From positions 2,728,001-2,792,000 of the forward strand of contig NZ_CP012697.1 in the NCBI RefSeq assembly GCF_001314225.1: 64,000 bases of DNA, written 5' to 3'. Source of the stretch: Microbacterium sp. No. 7 (lineage in GTDB: Bacteria; Actinomycetota; Actinomycetes; Actinomycetales; Microbacteriaceae). The position numbers were made by a program, and so were the translations under genes. The notes beneath the pieces are model-generated. The model searched no databases, was not told the DNA's origin, and saw nothing but the letters and a program-made list of their open reading frames with translations. Shown here one piece after another: positions 42,608-51,069 of the stretch (position 1 is its first letter; each line of letters starts with the position of its first letter).

Positions 42608-43687
42608 ATGGCACACGAGGAAGACCCGCTCGAGCACGAGAGGGCTTCATGGAAGCCTTCGTCGGGGCTCGCTGTCGCGGTGACCGACCCCGTGAAGAAC
42701 CCCGGTCTTCCCCCCCACCGGGAGCGGATCACCGACACAGACCCGGCCGCCATGACGCGCGCCGTCCGCACGGTCTACACGCTGTTCTACATCTCCCTTG
42801 CAGGCAGCATCTTCGCGGTCGCGGCATACATGCTGTTCCCGATCGAGAGCGGGCGGATGGCCGACATCCGCAACAACAACCTCTTCATCGGCCTCGGGAT
42901 CGCCCTGGCGCTGCTGGCGATCGGCATCGGCGCCATCCACTGGTCCAAGGCGATCATGTCGGACAAGGAGTTCATCGAGGACCGGCACGCGACGCGCGGC
43001 CGCGACACGACGCGCGAGGCCGCGGTCGAGGTGTTCCGCGCCGCGAACGAGGAGTCGGGCTTCGGCCGCCGCACCGCCATCCGCGGCTCGCTGATCGCGG
43101 CCCTCGTGGCATCCGTCGCCCCCGCGATCGTGCTCTTCCGCGGCCTGGCCCCGCACAGCACGGAGAGCAACCCCATCGCGGGCGACCCCGTCGCGCTGCT
43201 GAACCAGACGCTGTGGAAGGAGGGCGAGCGCCTCGCCCACGACCCCAGCGGCCTGCCCATCCGCGCCGCCGACCTGACCCTCGGCTCCGCCGTGCACGTC
43301 ATCCCCGAGTCGCTCGCTGAGCTCAGCCACCACGAGGGCTACCTCGAGGAGAAGGCCAAGGCCATCGTGCTGCTCGTGCGCCTGCTCCCCGAGCAGCTGC
43401 ACGAGATCGACGAGCGCAAGGACTGGTCGTACAACGGCATCGTCGCGTACTCGAAGGTCTGCACGCACGTCGGCTGCCCCGTCGCCCTGTACGAGCAGCA
43501 GACGCACCACCTGCTGTGCCCCTGCCACCAGTCGCAGTTCGACGTCTCCGACGGCGCCAAGGTCATCTTCGGCCCGGCCGCCCGTCCGCTGCCGCAGCTG
43601 CCCATCACCGTGGACGACGAGGGCTACCTCATCGCCCGCAGTGACTTCGAAGAACCCGTCGGCCCGAGCTTCTGGGAGCGTCATTGA
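42608..43687 (+). CDS. qcrA: Rieske iron-sulfur subunit of bc1 complex
   Basis: 359-aa Rieske protein. The 2Fe-2S ligands are in CTHVGC and CPCHQSQFD near residues 280-310. Three hydrophobic segments precede it, the actinobacterial three-helix type. GAGGAG lies upstream of the ATG. Its TGA overlaps the TTG start of qcrB. Confidence 0.95.
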   Translation: MAHEEDPLEHERASWKPSSGLAVAVTDPVKNPGLPPHRERITDTDPAAMTRAVRTVYTLFYISLAGSIFAVAAYMLFPIESGRMADIRNNNLFIGLGIALALLAIGIGAIHWSKAIMSDKEFIEDRHATRGRDTTREAAVEVFRAANEESGFGRRTAIRGSLIAALVASVAPAIVLFRGLAPHSTESNPIAGDPVALLNQTLWKEGERLAHDPSGLPIRAADLTLGSAVHVIPESLAELSHHEGYLEEKAKAIVLLVRLLPEQLHEIDERKDWSYNGIVAYSKVCTHVGCPVALYEQQTHHLLCPCHQSQFDVSDGAKVIFGPAARPLPQLPITVDDEGYLIARSDFEEPVGPSFWERH

Positions 43688-45357
43688 GCACCTCGACTGT
43701 CACTGAGACGAAGCGGGACGAGAAGCCGCTGGGCGGCAAGTTCCTCGCCGGCACGGCGAACTACATCGACGAGCGCACGAGCATCTCGGGCTTCGTCAAG
43801 GAGCTCGGCCGCAAGATCTTCCCCGACCACTGGTCGTTCATGCTGGGCGAGATCGCCCTGTGGAGCTTCGTCGTCGTCTTCCTCTCGGGAACGTTCCTGA
43901 CGTTCTTCTTCGACGCCTCCATGGTCGAGACGCACTACCACGGCGCCTACGCCCCCCTGCGCGGCGTCGCGATGTCGGCGGCCCTCGACTCGACGCTGCA
44001 CATCTCGTTCGACCTGCGCGGCGGCCTGCTGGTCCGCCAGATCCACCACTGGGCGGCGCTCACGTTCGTCGCCGGCATCGGCGTGCACATGCTGCGCGTC
44101 TTCTTCACCGGCGCGTTCCGCAAGCCGCGCGAGCTGAACTGGGTCATCGGCTTCGTGCTCTTCGTGCTCGCGATGGCCGAGGGCTTCACCGGCTACTCGC
44201 TGCCCGACGACCTGCTCTCGGGCAACGGCCTCCGCATCATCGACGGCATGATCAAGGGCCTGCCGCTCATCGGCACCTGGACCTCGTTCCTGCTGTTCGG
44301 CGGCGAGTTCCCCGGCTCCGACATCGTCGGACGCCTGTACACGCTGCACATCCTGCTGCTGCCGCTCATCCTCATCGCGCTGCTCGCACTGCACATGATG
44401 CTGATGATCATCAACAAGCACACGCAGTTCGCCGGCCCCGGCCGCACCAACAGCAACGTCGTCGGCTACCCGATGATGCCCGTGTACATGTCGAAGATGG
44501 GCGGCTTCTTCTTCGTCGTCTTCGGCGTCATCGTGCTCATCGCCTCGCTGTTCACGATCAACCCGATCTGGAACTACGGCCCGTACGACCCGTCGCCCGT
44601 GTCGGCCGGCACGCAGCCCGACTGGTACATCGGCTTCGCCGACGGCATGCTGCGCCTCATCCCGCCGGGCTGGGAGTCGTACTTCCTCGACCGCACGTGG
44701 ACGTGGTACGTGATCATCCCGATGGTCGTGCTGCTGGTCTTCCTGGTGCTCGTCGCCGTCTACCCCTTCATCGAGGCGTGGATCACCGGCGACAAGCGCG
44801 AGCACCACATCGCCCAGCGCCCGCGCCAGGCTCCGACCCGCACGGCCATCGGTGCCGCCGGCGTCGTGTTCTACGCGGTCATGTGGGCGGCGGCGTCGTC
44901 GGATCTCATGGCGACCCACTTCCGCCTCACGATGGAGGGCGTCATCCACGCCCTGCAGCTGCTGCTCATCTTCGGCCCGATCATCGCCTACTTCGTCACG
45001 AAGCGCATCTGCATCGCGCTGCTGAAGAAGGACCGCGAGATCGCGCTGCACGGCTACGAGTCGGGTCGCATCGTGCGCCTCCCCGGCGGCGAGTTCATCG
45101 AGGTGCACCAGCCCGTCGACGAGTACGAGCTCGTCAAGCTGGTCGACTACGAGACCAACGAGCCGCTCGTGGTGCGCCCCAACGACAAGGGCCGCATCCC
45201 GTGGCACGAGAACGTGCGCTCGTCGCTGTCGCGCTGGTTCTTCGAGGACCGCCTGCAGCCCGTCACGCAGGCCGAGATCGACGAGGCCCGCTCGCACCAC
45301 GCGCACGCGCTGGGTCACGACGAGCACGCCGAGATCGAGGAGGGCAAGGGTCACTGA
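43684..45357 (+). CDS. qcrB: Cytochrome b subunit of bc1 complex
   Basis: 557-aa cytochrome b holding the two b haems and quinone sites. Haem-ligand histidine segments RQIHHWAALTFVAGIGVHML and TLHILLLPLILIALLALHMM and the quinone-site GYSLPDDLLSG are present; a long C-terminal extension beyond the core is normal in actinobacteria. The start is TTG at 43684, in TTGA with the qcrA stop. A strong hairpin follows the stop. Confidence 0.95.
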   Translation: MSTSTVTETKRDEKPLGGKFLAGTANYIDERTSISGFVKELGRKIFPDHWSFMLGEIALWSFVVVFLSGTFLTFFFDASMVETHYHGAYAPLRGVAMSAALDSTLHISFDLRGGLLVRQIHHWAALTFVAGIGVHMLRVFFTGAFRKPRELNWVIGFVLFVLAMAEGFTGYSLPDDLLSGNGLRIIDGMIKGLPLIGTWTSFLLFGGEFPGSDIVGRLYTLHILLLPLILIALLALHMMLMIINKHTQFAGPGRTNSNVVGYPMMPVYMSKMGGFFFVVFGVIVLIASLFTINPIWNYGPYDPSPVSAGTQPDWYIGFADGMLRLIPPGWESYFLDRTWTWYVIIPMVVLLVFLVLVAVYPFIEAWITGDKREHHIAQRPRQAPTRTAIGAAGVVFYAVMWAAASSDLMATHFRLTMEGVIHALQLLLIFGPIIAYFVTKRICIALLKKDREIALHGYESGRIVRLPGGEFIEVHQPVDEYELVKLVDYETNEPLVVRPNDKGRIPWHENVRSSLSRWFFEDRLQPVTQAEIDEARSHHAHALGHDEHAEIEEGKGH

Positions 45358-45372
45358 CCCCCGCTCCCCCAC

Positions 45373-45413
45373 TGAGAGGGCGGTGAGACCGACGAGGTCT
45401 CACCGCCCTCTCA
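45373..45413 (+). terminator. qcrB terminator
   Basis: 18-bp perfect stem (45373-45390 with 45396-45413) with loop GACGA, 15 bases after the qcrB stop, followed by CTTTGTGCTT. Confidence 0.85.
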
Positions 45414-45427
45414 CTTTGTGCTTGGGC

Positions 45428-45560
45428 TTCAACCGCGGCAAAGTGCGGGTCACGACAGCGTGCACCCACCATTTGCCGCGGTCGAGCCGCATCGCCTCCC
45501 ATTCAACCGCGGCAAAGTGCGGCGCCGCGCGGTCGCCACCCGCACTTTGCCGCGGTTGAG
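45428..45560. repeat. Alternating inverted repeat block
   Basis: Four ~20-base units in alternating orientation: TTCAACCGCGGCAAAGTGCG at 45428 and 45502, and its complement form (ACTTTGCCGCGGTTGAG) at about 45468-45486 and 45538-45560. Each pair can form a hairpin around variable inner sequence. It fills the gap between the qcrB terminator and the next, convergent gene. Confidence 0.85.
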
Positions 45561-45623
45561 CCACGATGCGCCCGCTTGCTGCTCCGCACGCGATGGAAGC
45601 CTCAGCGGGCCCTCAGCGGGCCC

Positions 45624-45971
45624 TCAGAGCTCGACGACGAGGCTCGTGCCGCTTCCGCTCTTCGACTCCCACGACCAGGTCTCGTGCAGCCGCAGGCGGC
45701 CGTCCTCCGAACGACTCAGCTGCGACACGCAGCGGCCCGACGAGGTCTCGCGGTCGCGGTTGATCTGGGTGTAGCGGAAGCAGACCGTGTCGGCCTCGCG
45801 GGTGCCGACGAGGAAGCCGCGGAGCACCGCTCCCCCGCTGTACGCCGCCCAGACGACGCCGTCGGCCTCCTGGTAGTCGAACACCGTGTCGGCGCCGACG
45901 TCACCGCCCACCGTGTCGGTGAGCGCCGCGAAGCGGCGCCCGTCCAGCGAGGGGAGAGTCTCGGCATCCAC
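45624..45971 (-). CDS. Conserved hypothetical protein
   Basis: 115-aa soluble protein from a GTG at 45969-45971. The pattern VFDYQEADGVVWAAYSGG, FLVGTREADTVCFRY, QINRDRETSSGRC and GRLRLHETWSWESKSGSGTS matches a small family widespread in bacteria and often labelled N-acetylglutamate synthase-like, a name I regard as unsupported. Predicted all-beta. It lies between the two oxidase loci, downstream of the ctaC-ctaD-ctaF transcript. Confidence 0.75.
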   Translation of the reverse strand: MDAETLPSLDGRRFAALTDTVGGDVGADTVFDYQEADGVVWAAYSGGAVLRGFLVGTREADTVCFRYTQINRDRETSSGRCVSQLSRSEDGRLRLHETWSWESKSGSGTSLVVEL

Positions 45972-46097
45972 GGCACGAGCCTAGCGTCGGAGGCGGCAGC
46001 GCTGCGTGGAACGGCGCCCCTTTCTCCTGCTGCGGCGCACGATCGCTCCGCCGCCCGGGCCGGAAGCCGCCGCCATCGGCCGCGCGGGGACGGAAAA

Positions 46098-46144
46098 GGC
46101 GATGTCCACGGCGCAGCCCCAGGGGCTGCGCCGTGGACATCGCC
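46098..46144 (-). terminator. ctaF terminator
   Basis: Perfect 23-bp inverted repeat (46098-46120 and 46122-46144) around a single base, 18 bases after the ctaF stop, followed by TTTTCCG on the minus strand. Confidence 0.88.
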
Positions 46145-46162
46145 ACGAACGGGGAGAACGCG

Positions 46163-46597
46163 TCAGTGCGCGAAGTAGCCGCGGTAGTACTCGAACACCC
46201 AGCCGACGATCGCGACCAGGAAGAGCGCGATGCCGATCGGGAGCAGGAAGACGCTCACCGCAAGGCCGAGGATGGCCAGCGAGGCGGCGACCGCCAACAC
46301 GAGCGGCCACCACGACCACGGGCTGAAGTCACCGATCTCGGGGTCTCCGTCGTCGATGTCGGCGGTGAGGATGTCCTCGGGCAGCTCGCCGCCCTGCGCG
46401 CGGTGCACGCGAGCGACGTAGAAGCCGATCATCACCGCCATGAACACCGTGAAGACCAACGCGACGGTGCCCGCCCATTCGATGGCGTTGTACCACGGGA
46501 GCGCGGGATGCGCGGCGATGTTCCAGACGACGTAGATGACCGCGACGAGCCCGAAGAAGCCGCCGAGAACCCACCAGAAGTTGACGTTGGTCCTCAC
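46163..46597 (-). CDS. ctaF: Cytochrome c oxidase subunit IV, actinobacterial
   Basis: 144-aa membrane protein with four hydrophobic segments (WWVLGGFFGLVAVIYVVW, ALVFTVFMAVMIGFYVA, then two at the C-terminus) and a short acidic loop LPEDILTADIDDGDPE. This is the small aa3-oxidase subunit specific to actinobacteria. The GTG start is immediately after the ctaD stop. A strong terminator follows. Confidence 0.92.
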   Translation of the reverse strand: MRTNVNFWWVLGGFFGLVAVIYVVWNIAAHPALPWYNAIEWAGTVALVFTVFMAVMIGFYVARVHRAQGGELPEDILTADIDDGDPEIGDFSPWSWWPLVLAVAASLAILGLAVSVFLLPIGIALFLVAIVGWVFEYYRGYFAH

Positions 46598-48316
46598 TTA
46601 CTTGACCTTTCCTTCGACCGGCTCGTCGGCTCCGAACGACTCGGCAGCCTCGGGATGGTTGAGATCGAACGCGGGGCGCTCGCTGCGGATCCGCGGGATC
46701 GAGGTGAAGTTGTGACGCGGCGGCGGGCAGCTCGTCGCCCACTCGAGCGATGCGCCGTAGCCCCACGGGTCGTTGACGGTCACCTTGGGGGCCTTGCGCG
46801 CCGTGATCCACACGTTCAGGAAGAACGGCACCATCGAGAGGCCGAGGATGATCGCACCGATCGTCGACACCTGGTTCTGCCACGTCCAGCCGTCTGCGGC
46901 CGAGTAGTCGGCGTAGCGGCGGACCATGCCGTCGACGCCCAGCCAGTGCTGGATGAGGAACGTCATGTGGAAGCCGACGAACAGCATCCAGAAGTGCACC
47001 ATGCCGAGTCGCTCGTTGAGCATGCGGCCCGTCCACTTCGGCCACCAGAAGTAGAAGCCGGCGAACATCGCGAACACGACCGTGCCGAACACGACGTAGT
47101 GGAAGTGGGCGACGACGAAGTACGAGTCCGACGTGTGGAACGTCAGCGGCGGCGACGCGAGGATGACGCCGGTCAGACCGCCGAAGACGAACGACACGAG
47201 GAAGCCGAGCACCCACACCATGGGCGTCTCGAAGGTCACCGACCCTCGCCACATCGTTCCGATCCAGTTGAAGATCTTCACGCCCGTTGGTACCGCGATG
47301 AGCATCGTCATCACCGCGAAGAACGGCAGCAGGACCGCGCCGGTGACGTACATGTGGTGCGCCCACACCGCGACCGAGAGGGCCGCGATCGCGATCGTCG
47401 CGTAGACGAGCGTCTTGTACCCGAAGATCGGCTTGCGGCTGAACACCGGCACGATCTCGGAGACGATGCCGAAGAACGGCAGGGCGATGATGTACACCTC
47501 GGGGTGCCCGAAGAACCAGAACAGGTGCTGCCACAGCAGGACGCCGCCGTTGGCGGGGTCGTAGATGTGGGCGCCGAAGAGGCGGTCGGCGGCCGCGGCG
47601 AACATGGCCGCCGCGAGCACGGGGAACACCATGATGACGAGCACGCTGGTGACGAGGGTGTTCCAGGCGAAGATCGGCATGCGCCACATCGTCATGCCCG
47701 GAGCGCGCATCGTGATGATGGTGGTCAGGAAGTTGACGCCACCCATGATCGTGCCGAAACCGCTCATGCCCAGGCCGAGCATCCAGAGGTTTCCGCCGAC
47801 GCCCGGCGAGAAGCTCGCGTTGGCGAGCGGCTGATAGGCGAACCAGCCGAACGCGGCGGCGCCCTGCGGGGTGAGGAAGCCGGCCACGGCGATGATCGAG
47901 CCGAACATGAACAGCCACAGGGCGAACGCGTTCAGTCGCGGGAACGCGACGTCGGGGGCGCCGATCTGCAGCGGCAGCAGCGCGTTCGCGAAACCGGCGA
48001 AGAGCGGCGTCGCGAACATCAGCAGCATGATCGTGCCGTGCATCGTGAAGAGCTGGTTGTACTGGTCCTTCGTCGGCACGATCTGCATGCCGGGCTCGAA
48101 GAGCTCCGCACGGATGATGAGCGCCATCACGCCGCCGAGCAGGAAGAACAGCACGGACGAGATCAGGTACATGTACCCGATCGTCTTGTGGTCAGTGGAG
48201 GTGATCCACTTGACGATGATGTTGCCCTTCTGCTCCACCCGGGACGAGCTCAGCAGCGCAGCCTGGCGCGGCGGGATCGTCGTCGGACGAGCCGGACTAT
48301 CAAGCTGGGTAACCAT
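46598..48316 (-). CDS. ctaD: Cytochrome c oxidase subunit I
   Basis: 572-aa catalytic subunit with haem a, haem a3 and CuB. Twelve transmembrane segments; CuB/haem ligands in [18 protein letters not shown] and the two-histidine [10 protein letters not shown], and haem ligands in VVAHFHYV. Its ATG shares one base with the ctaC stop (TGATG), and its stop abuts ctaF. Confidence 0.96.
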   Translation of the reverse strand: MVTQLDSPARPTTIPPRQAALLSSSRVEQKGNIIVKWITSTDHKTIGYMYLISSVLFFLLGGVMALIIRAELFEPGMQIVPTKDQYNQLFTMHGTIMLLMFATPLFAGFANALLPLQIGAPDVAFPRLNAFALWLFMFGSIIAVAGFLTPQGAAAFGWFAYQPLANASFSPGVGGNLWMLGLGMSGFGTIMGGVNFLTTIITMRAPGMTMWRMPIFAWNTLVTSVLVIMVFPVLAAAMFAAAADRLFGAHIYDPANGGVLLWQHLFWFFGHPEVYIIALPFFGIVSEIVPVFSRKPIFGYKTLVYATIAIAALSVAVWAHHMYVTGAVLLPFFAVMTMLIAVPTGVKIFNWIGTMWRGSVTFETPMVWVLGFLVSFVFGGLTGVILASPPLTFHTSDSYFVVAHFHYVVFGTVVFAMFAGFYFWWPKWTGRMLNERLGMVHFWMLFVGFHMTFLIQHWLGVDGMVRRYADYSAADGWTWQNQVSTIGAIILGLSMVPFFLNVWITARKAPKVTVNDPWGYGASLEWATSCPPPRHNFTSIPRIRSERPAFDLNHPEAAESFGADEPVEGKVK

Positions 48317-49215
48317 CAGTGGCCTCCCTCGGAGTCAGCAGGGGCACCCGTTCCGGGCGCGTTCTGGAGGCGGTCGTAGATGTCGTTGATGTCGCCGGTC
48401 TGACCCGCGCTGCGCAGCGACGCGAGGTAGTCGTCGTACTCGTCCTGCTCGACGACCTTGACCTTGAAGAGCATCATCGAGTGGTACTCGCCACAGAGCT
48501 CGGCGCACTTGCCGTCGTACTCCCCCACGCGCGTCGGCGTGAACGACCAGTAGTTGTCGTGGCCGATGTACATGTCGCGCTTGAACAGGAAGTCGATGAT
48601 CCAGAACGAGTGGATGACGTCGCGCGACACGAGCTTGAGGGTGACCTTCTGGTCGACCGGCAGCACGAGGGTGGGCAGCTCGTTGATGATGTTGCCCTGC
48701 TCGTCGGTCTGCGCCTGCACGCCCATGGTCCAGACGGCGTCGTCGGGCTGCTCGCAGTCGTCGCCGTTGTACTGGAAGTCCCACGCCCACTGCTTGGCGA
48801 TCGCCGTGATGCAGACGTCGGGGTCTTCGTAGACCTCGTCGATCGCGGCCTGGTCGCGCACCGTGAAGGCCGCGAAGCCGACGATGAGGATGAGCGGCAC
48901 GATCGTGTAGAAGATCTCGATCGGCATGTTGTAGCGCAGCTGCACCGGCAGGCCCGTCTGGCCCTTGCGACGCCGGTAGGCGATGGCCGCCCACGCCATG
49001 AGGCCCCACGTGACGACGCCGACGACGAGCAGCACGAGCCACGAGGTCACCCAGAGGCCCGACACGCGGGATGTCTGGTTCGTCGCCTGGACGCCGTCTT
49101 CAGTGAAGCCGGGGAGATAGCCGTTCAGCTCGGTCGGCGTGCACGCCGCGAGAGCGACGGCGACGGCGATCCCGAGCGGGATGACGGCCCAGCGGAGTCG
49201 GCGTTTGACGCGCAC
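48316..49215 (-). CDS. ctaC: Cytochrome c oxidase subunit II
   Basis: Carries the CuA centre that receives electrons from QcrC. 299 aa from the GTG at 49213-49215, chosen because it gives a clean lipoprotein signal with lipobox ALAAC (Cys25) and AAAGG upstream. Two transmembrane segments follow, then the CuA domain with [12 protein letters not shown] and VIHSFWI. First gene of ctaC-ctaD-ctaF. Confidence 0.95.
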   Translation of the reverse strand: MRVKRRLRWAVIPLGIAVAVALAACTPTELNGYLPGFTEDGVQATNQTSRVSGLWVTSWLVLLVVGVVTWGLMAWAAIAYRRRKGQTGLPVQLRYNMPIEIFYTIVPLILIVGFAAFTVRDQAAIDEVYEDPDVCITAIAKQWAWDFQYNGDDCEQPDDAVWTMGVQAQTDEQGNIINELPTLVLPVDQKVTLKLVSRDVIHSFWIIDFLFKRDMYIGHDNYWSFTPTRVGEYDGKCAELCGEYHSMMLFKVKVVEQDEYDDYLASLRSAGQTGDINDIYDRLQNAPGTGAPADSEGGH

Positions 49216-49332
49216 GGTGCACCTTTCGGGGTCATGAAGGTCGAACACCTGTCAGTCTAGGGCAACCTCTCATGCGATTCTGGCCAATCGCCCAGGATGT
49301 TCCCCCTGACGCAGGCGGAGAGGGGGACGAGA

Positions 49333-49698
49333 TCAGTGGAAGCTGTCGCCGCAGGCGCAGCTTCCCGCCGCGTTCGGGTTGTCGATCGTGAAGCCCTGCT
49401 CCGAGATGGTGTCCTTGAAATCGATGGCGGCGCCGTCGAGGTAGGGCACCGACATCTCGTCGACGATCACCTCGACGCCGTCGAAGTCGACGGTCTTGTC
49501 GCCGTCGAGATAGCGCTCGTCGAAGTAGAGCTGGTAGATCAGCCCGCTGCATCCGCCCGGCTGCACGGCGACACGGAGCCGCAGGTCGTCGCGGCCCTCC
49601 TGCTCGAGGAGGCTCTTGACCTTGGCGGCCGCGGCCTCGGTGAGCGAAACGCCGTGCTCGGCGGTGGTCTCGGTGGGGGTCATAGCGATGTCGGTCAT
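49333..49698 (-). CDS. erpA: Iron-sulfur cluster insertion protein ErpA-like
   Basis: 121-aa A-type carrier: the three cluster cysteines are Cys50 (GGCSGLIYQLYFDE) and Cys114/Cys116 (SCACGDSF). Delivers Fe-S clusters to apoproteins. It lies upstream of the ctaC operon on the same strand, 117 bases away, so probably has its own promoter. Confidence 0.92.
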   Translation of the reverse strand: MTDIAMTPTETTAEHGVSLTEAAAAKVKSLLEQEGRDDLRLRVAVQPGGCSGLIYQLYFDERYLDGDKTVDFDGVEVIVDEMSVPYLDGAAIDFKDTISEQGFTIDNPNAAGSCACGDSFH

Positions 49699-49786
49699 GG
49701 GGTCACCTCTGCGCGTCGGGCCGCCGTCATGCGGCCGGATGCCTTGATTCTACGTCGACCGGCGGCTCTCGGGACCGGTGCGGCGC

Positions 49787-50959
49787 TCAGTGCTCGACCG
49801 TGACCTCGACCCCGTCGGAGATGCGATAGGGCCGGGTCGCGACCAGCGCTCCGACGACGCGGCGCAGCCGGGAGACCTCCGCCCGCACCGACACCTCGTG
49901 GTCGGCGTCGCCGAAGACCTCGCGGCTGAGCCGCGACGCCGACAGCCCCTCCGGGCCGGCGGCCGCGAGCAGCCGCATGACCTGGGCGTGGCGCGGCGTG
50001 AGCTGCACGTGCCACGGGTCGCCGTCGGCGTGGACCTCGAGCACGTCGCCGCGCAGCGTCGCGTGCAGCCGCGCCCGCCATCCCGAGGGGCGCACGAGCC
50101 AGCCGGTCGACAGGCGCTCGGGCAGGCAGATGCCGACGCCCGGAACCGCGACCGCGACCCCGTCGGCGGGCGCGGCGATCCGCTCGCGCGGCGTCGTTCC
50201 GACGCTGTGCGCGACCCATCCGGCGTCGTCGACGATGAGCGCGGGGCCCGTGCGCACGAGGTGCGCGGATGCCCGGCGCAGGCCTTCGAGCGACTCCCGA
50301 TGCCGTTGCCAGAGCATCGCCTCCGCGAGCCTCGTCGCCGAGGAGACGAGGGCGCCGATCGCGGGATGGAGCGTGAACGCCGGCCCCGACACGTCGACGA
50401 CGCCGATCAGCTCGCCGGTGCGCGGGTCGTGGATGGGCGCCGCGCTGCAGTACCACGGATGCTGCTGCCGTTCGAAGTGCTCGCCGGCGAACAGCTCGAC
50501 GGGAGCCGCCTCGGCGATCGCCGTGCCGATCGCGTTCGTCCCCACACGCGCCTCGGTCCAGGTCGCGCCCTCCGCGAACCCCAGCCGGTCGGCCGTCATC
50601 CGCACGCGCGGGGAGCCCTCGCGCCACAGCACCGTGCCGTCCTGGTCGGTGACCACGACGATGTAGTTCGAGGCGTCCGCCGCCGCCGTCAGCACGCTCC
50701 GCACGTCGTCGATCACGTGCCGCAGCGGCGACGTGCGCCGCAGCTGCTCGATGCGATCGATGCCGAGCGGATCCCGCAGATTGCCGCCGTCCGACGCGAG
50801 CCCCATGCCCAGCACGCGCCGCCACGAGCGGGCGACGATCGGCCGCGGGCTCACGGGCGGGCGCGAGCCCGCGAGCACGGCGTCGTGCACGCGGCGCAGC
50901 GTGCGCACGCGCTCATCGAGGTCTCGGCCCGCCGGCGCGGCCGAGAAGGATGCCGTCAT
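49787..50959 (-). CDS. GAF-domain regulator with C-terminal winged helix
   Basis: 390-aa protein with an AcoR-like N-terminal part: SWRRVLGMGLASDG, a GAF domain around residues 95-200 (VVVTDQDGTVLWREGS, FAEGATWTEARVGTNAIG, HPWYCSAAPIHDPRTGELIG), and a C-terminal DNA-binding part (TPRHAQVMRLLAAAGPEGLS, VRAEVSRLRRVVGALV). The central AAA+ ATPase of sigma-54 activators is absent, as in other actinobacterial members. It is divergent from a flavin monooxygenase gene, its likely target. Confidence 0.85.
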   Translation of the reverse strand: MTASFSAAPAGRDLDERVRTLRRVHDAVLAGSRPPVSPRPIVARSWRRVLGMGLASDGGNLRDPLGIDRIEQLRRTSPLRHVIDDVRSVLTAAADASNYIVVVTDQDGTVLWREGSPRVRMTADRLGFAEGATWTEARVGTNAIGTAIAEAAPVELFAGEHFERQQHPWYCSAAPIHDPRTGELIGVVDVSGPAFTLHPAIGALVSSATRLAEAMLWQRHRESLEGLRRASAHLVRTGPALIVDDAGWVAHSVGTTPRERIAAPADGVAVAVPGVGICLPERLSTGWLVRPSGWRARLHATLRGDVLEVHADGDPWHVQLTPRHAQVMRLLAAAGPEGLSASRLSREVFGDADHEVSVRAEVSRLRRVVGALVATRPYRISDGVEVTVEH

Positions 50960-50990
50960 CGGAACCTCCTGGCGTGAACACTAGACGCCC

Positions 50991-51008
50991 GCTGCAACAC
51001 GCTGCAAC
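50991..51008. promoter_or_regulatory. Direct-repeat operator candidate
   Basis: GCTGCAAC at 50991-50998 is repeated at 51001-51008, ten bases (one helical turn) apart, in the gap between the divergent regulator and the monooxygenase. A likely site for the GAF-domain regulator. Confidence 0.45.
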
Positions 51009-51069
51009 CGTTTCCGCGCGATGCGGTCCCGCCTTTACTGGGCTCACGGACGATCGCAAGGAGGCATCA

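Noticed and set aside
43681..45372. A 563-codon open frame antisense to qcrB
   Set aside because: Low-complexity charged composition caused by GC-rich third positions of qcrB; no start signal or domain.
46133..48379. A 748-codon plus-strand frame over ctaD/ctaF
   Set aside because: Shadow of the cytochrome oxidase genes, with no recognisable domain.
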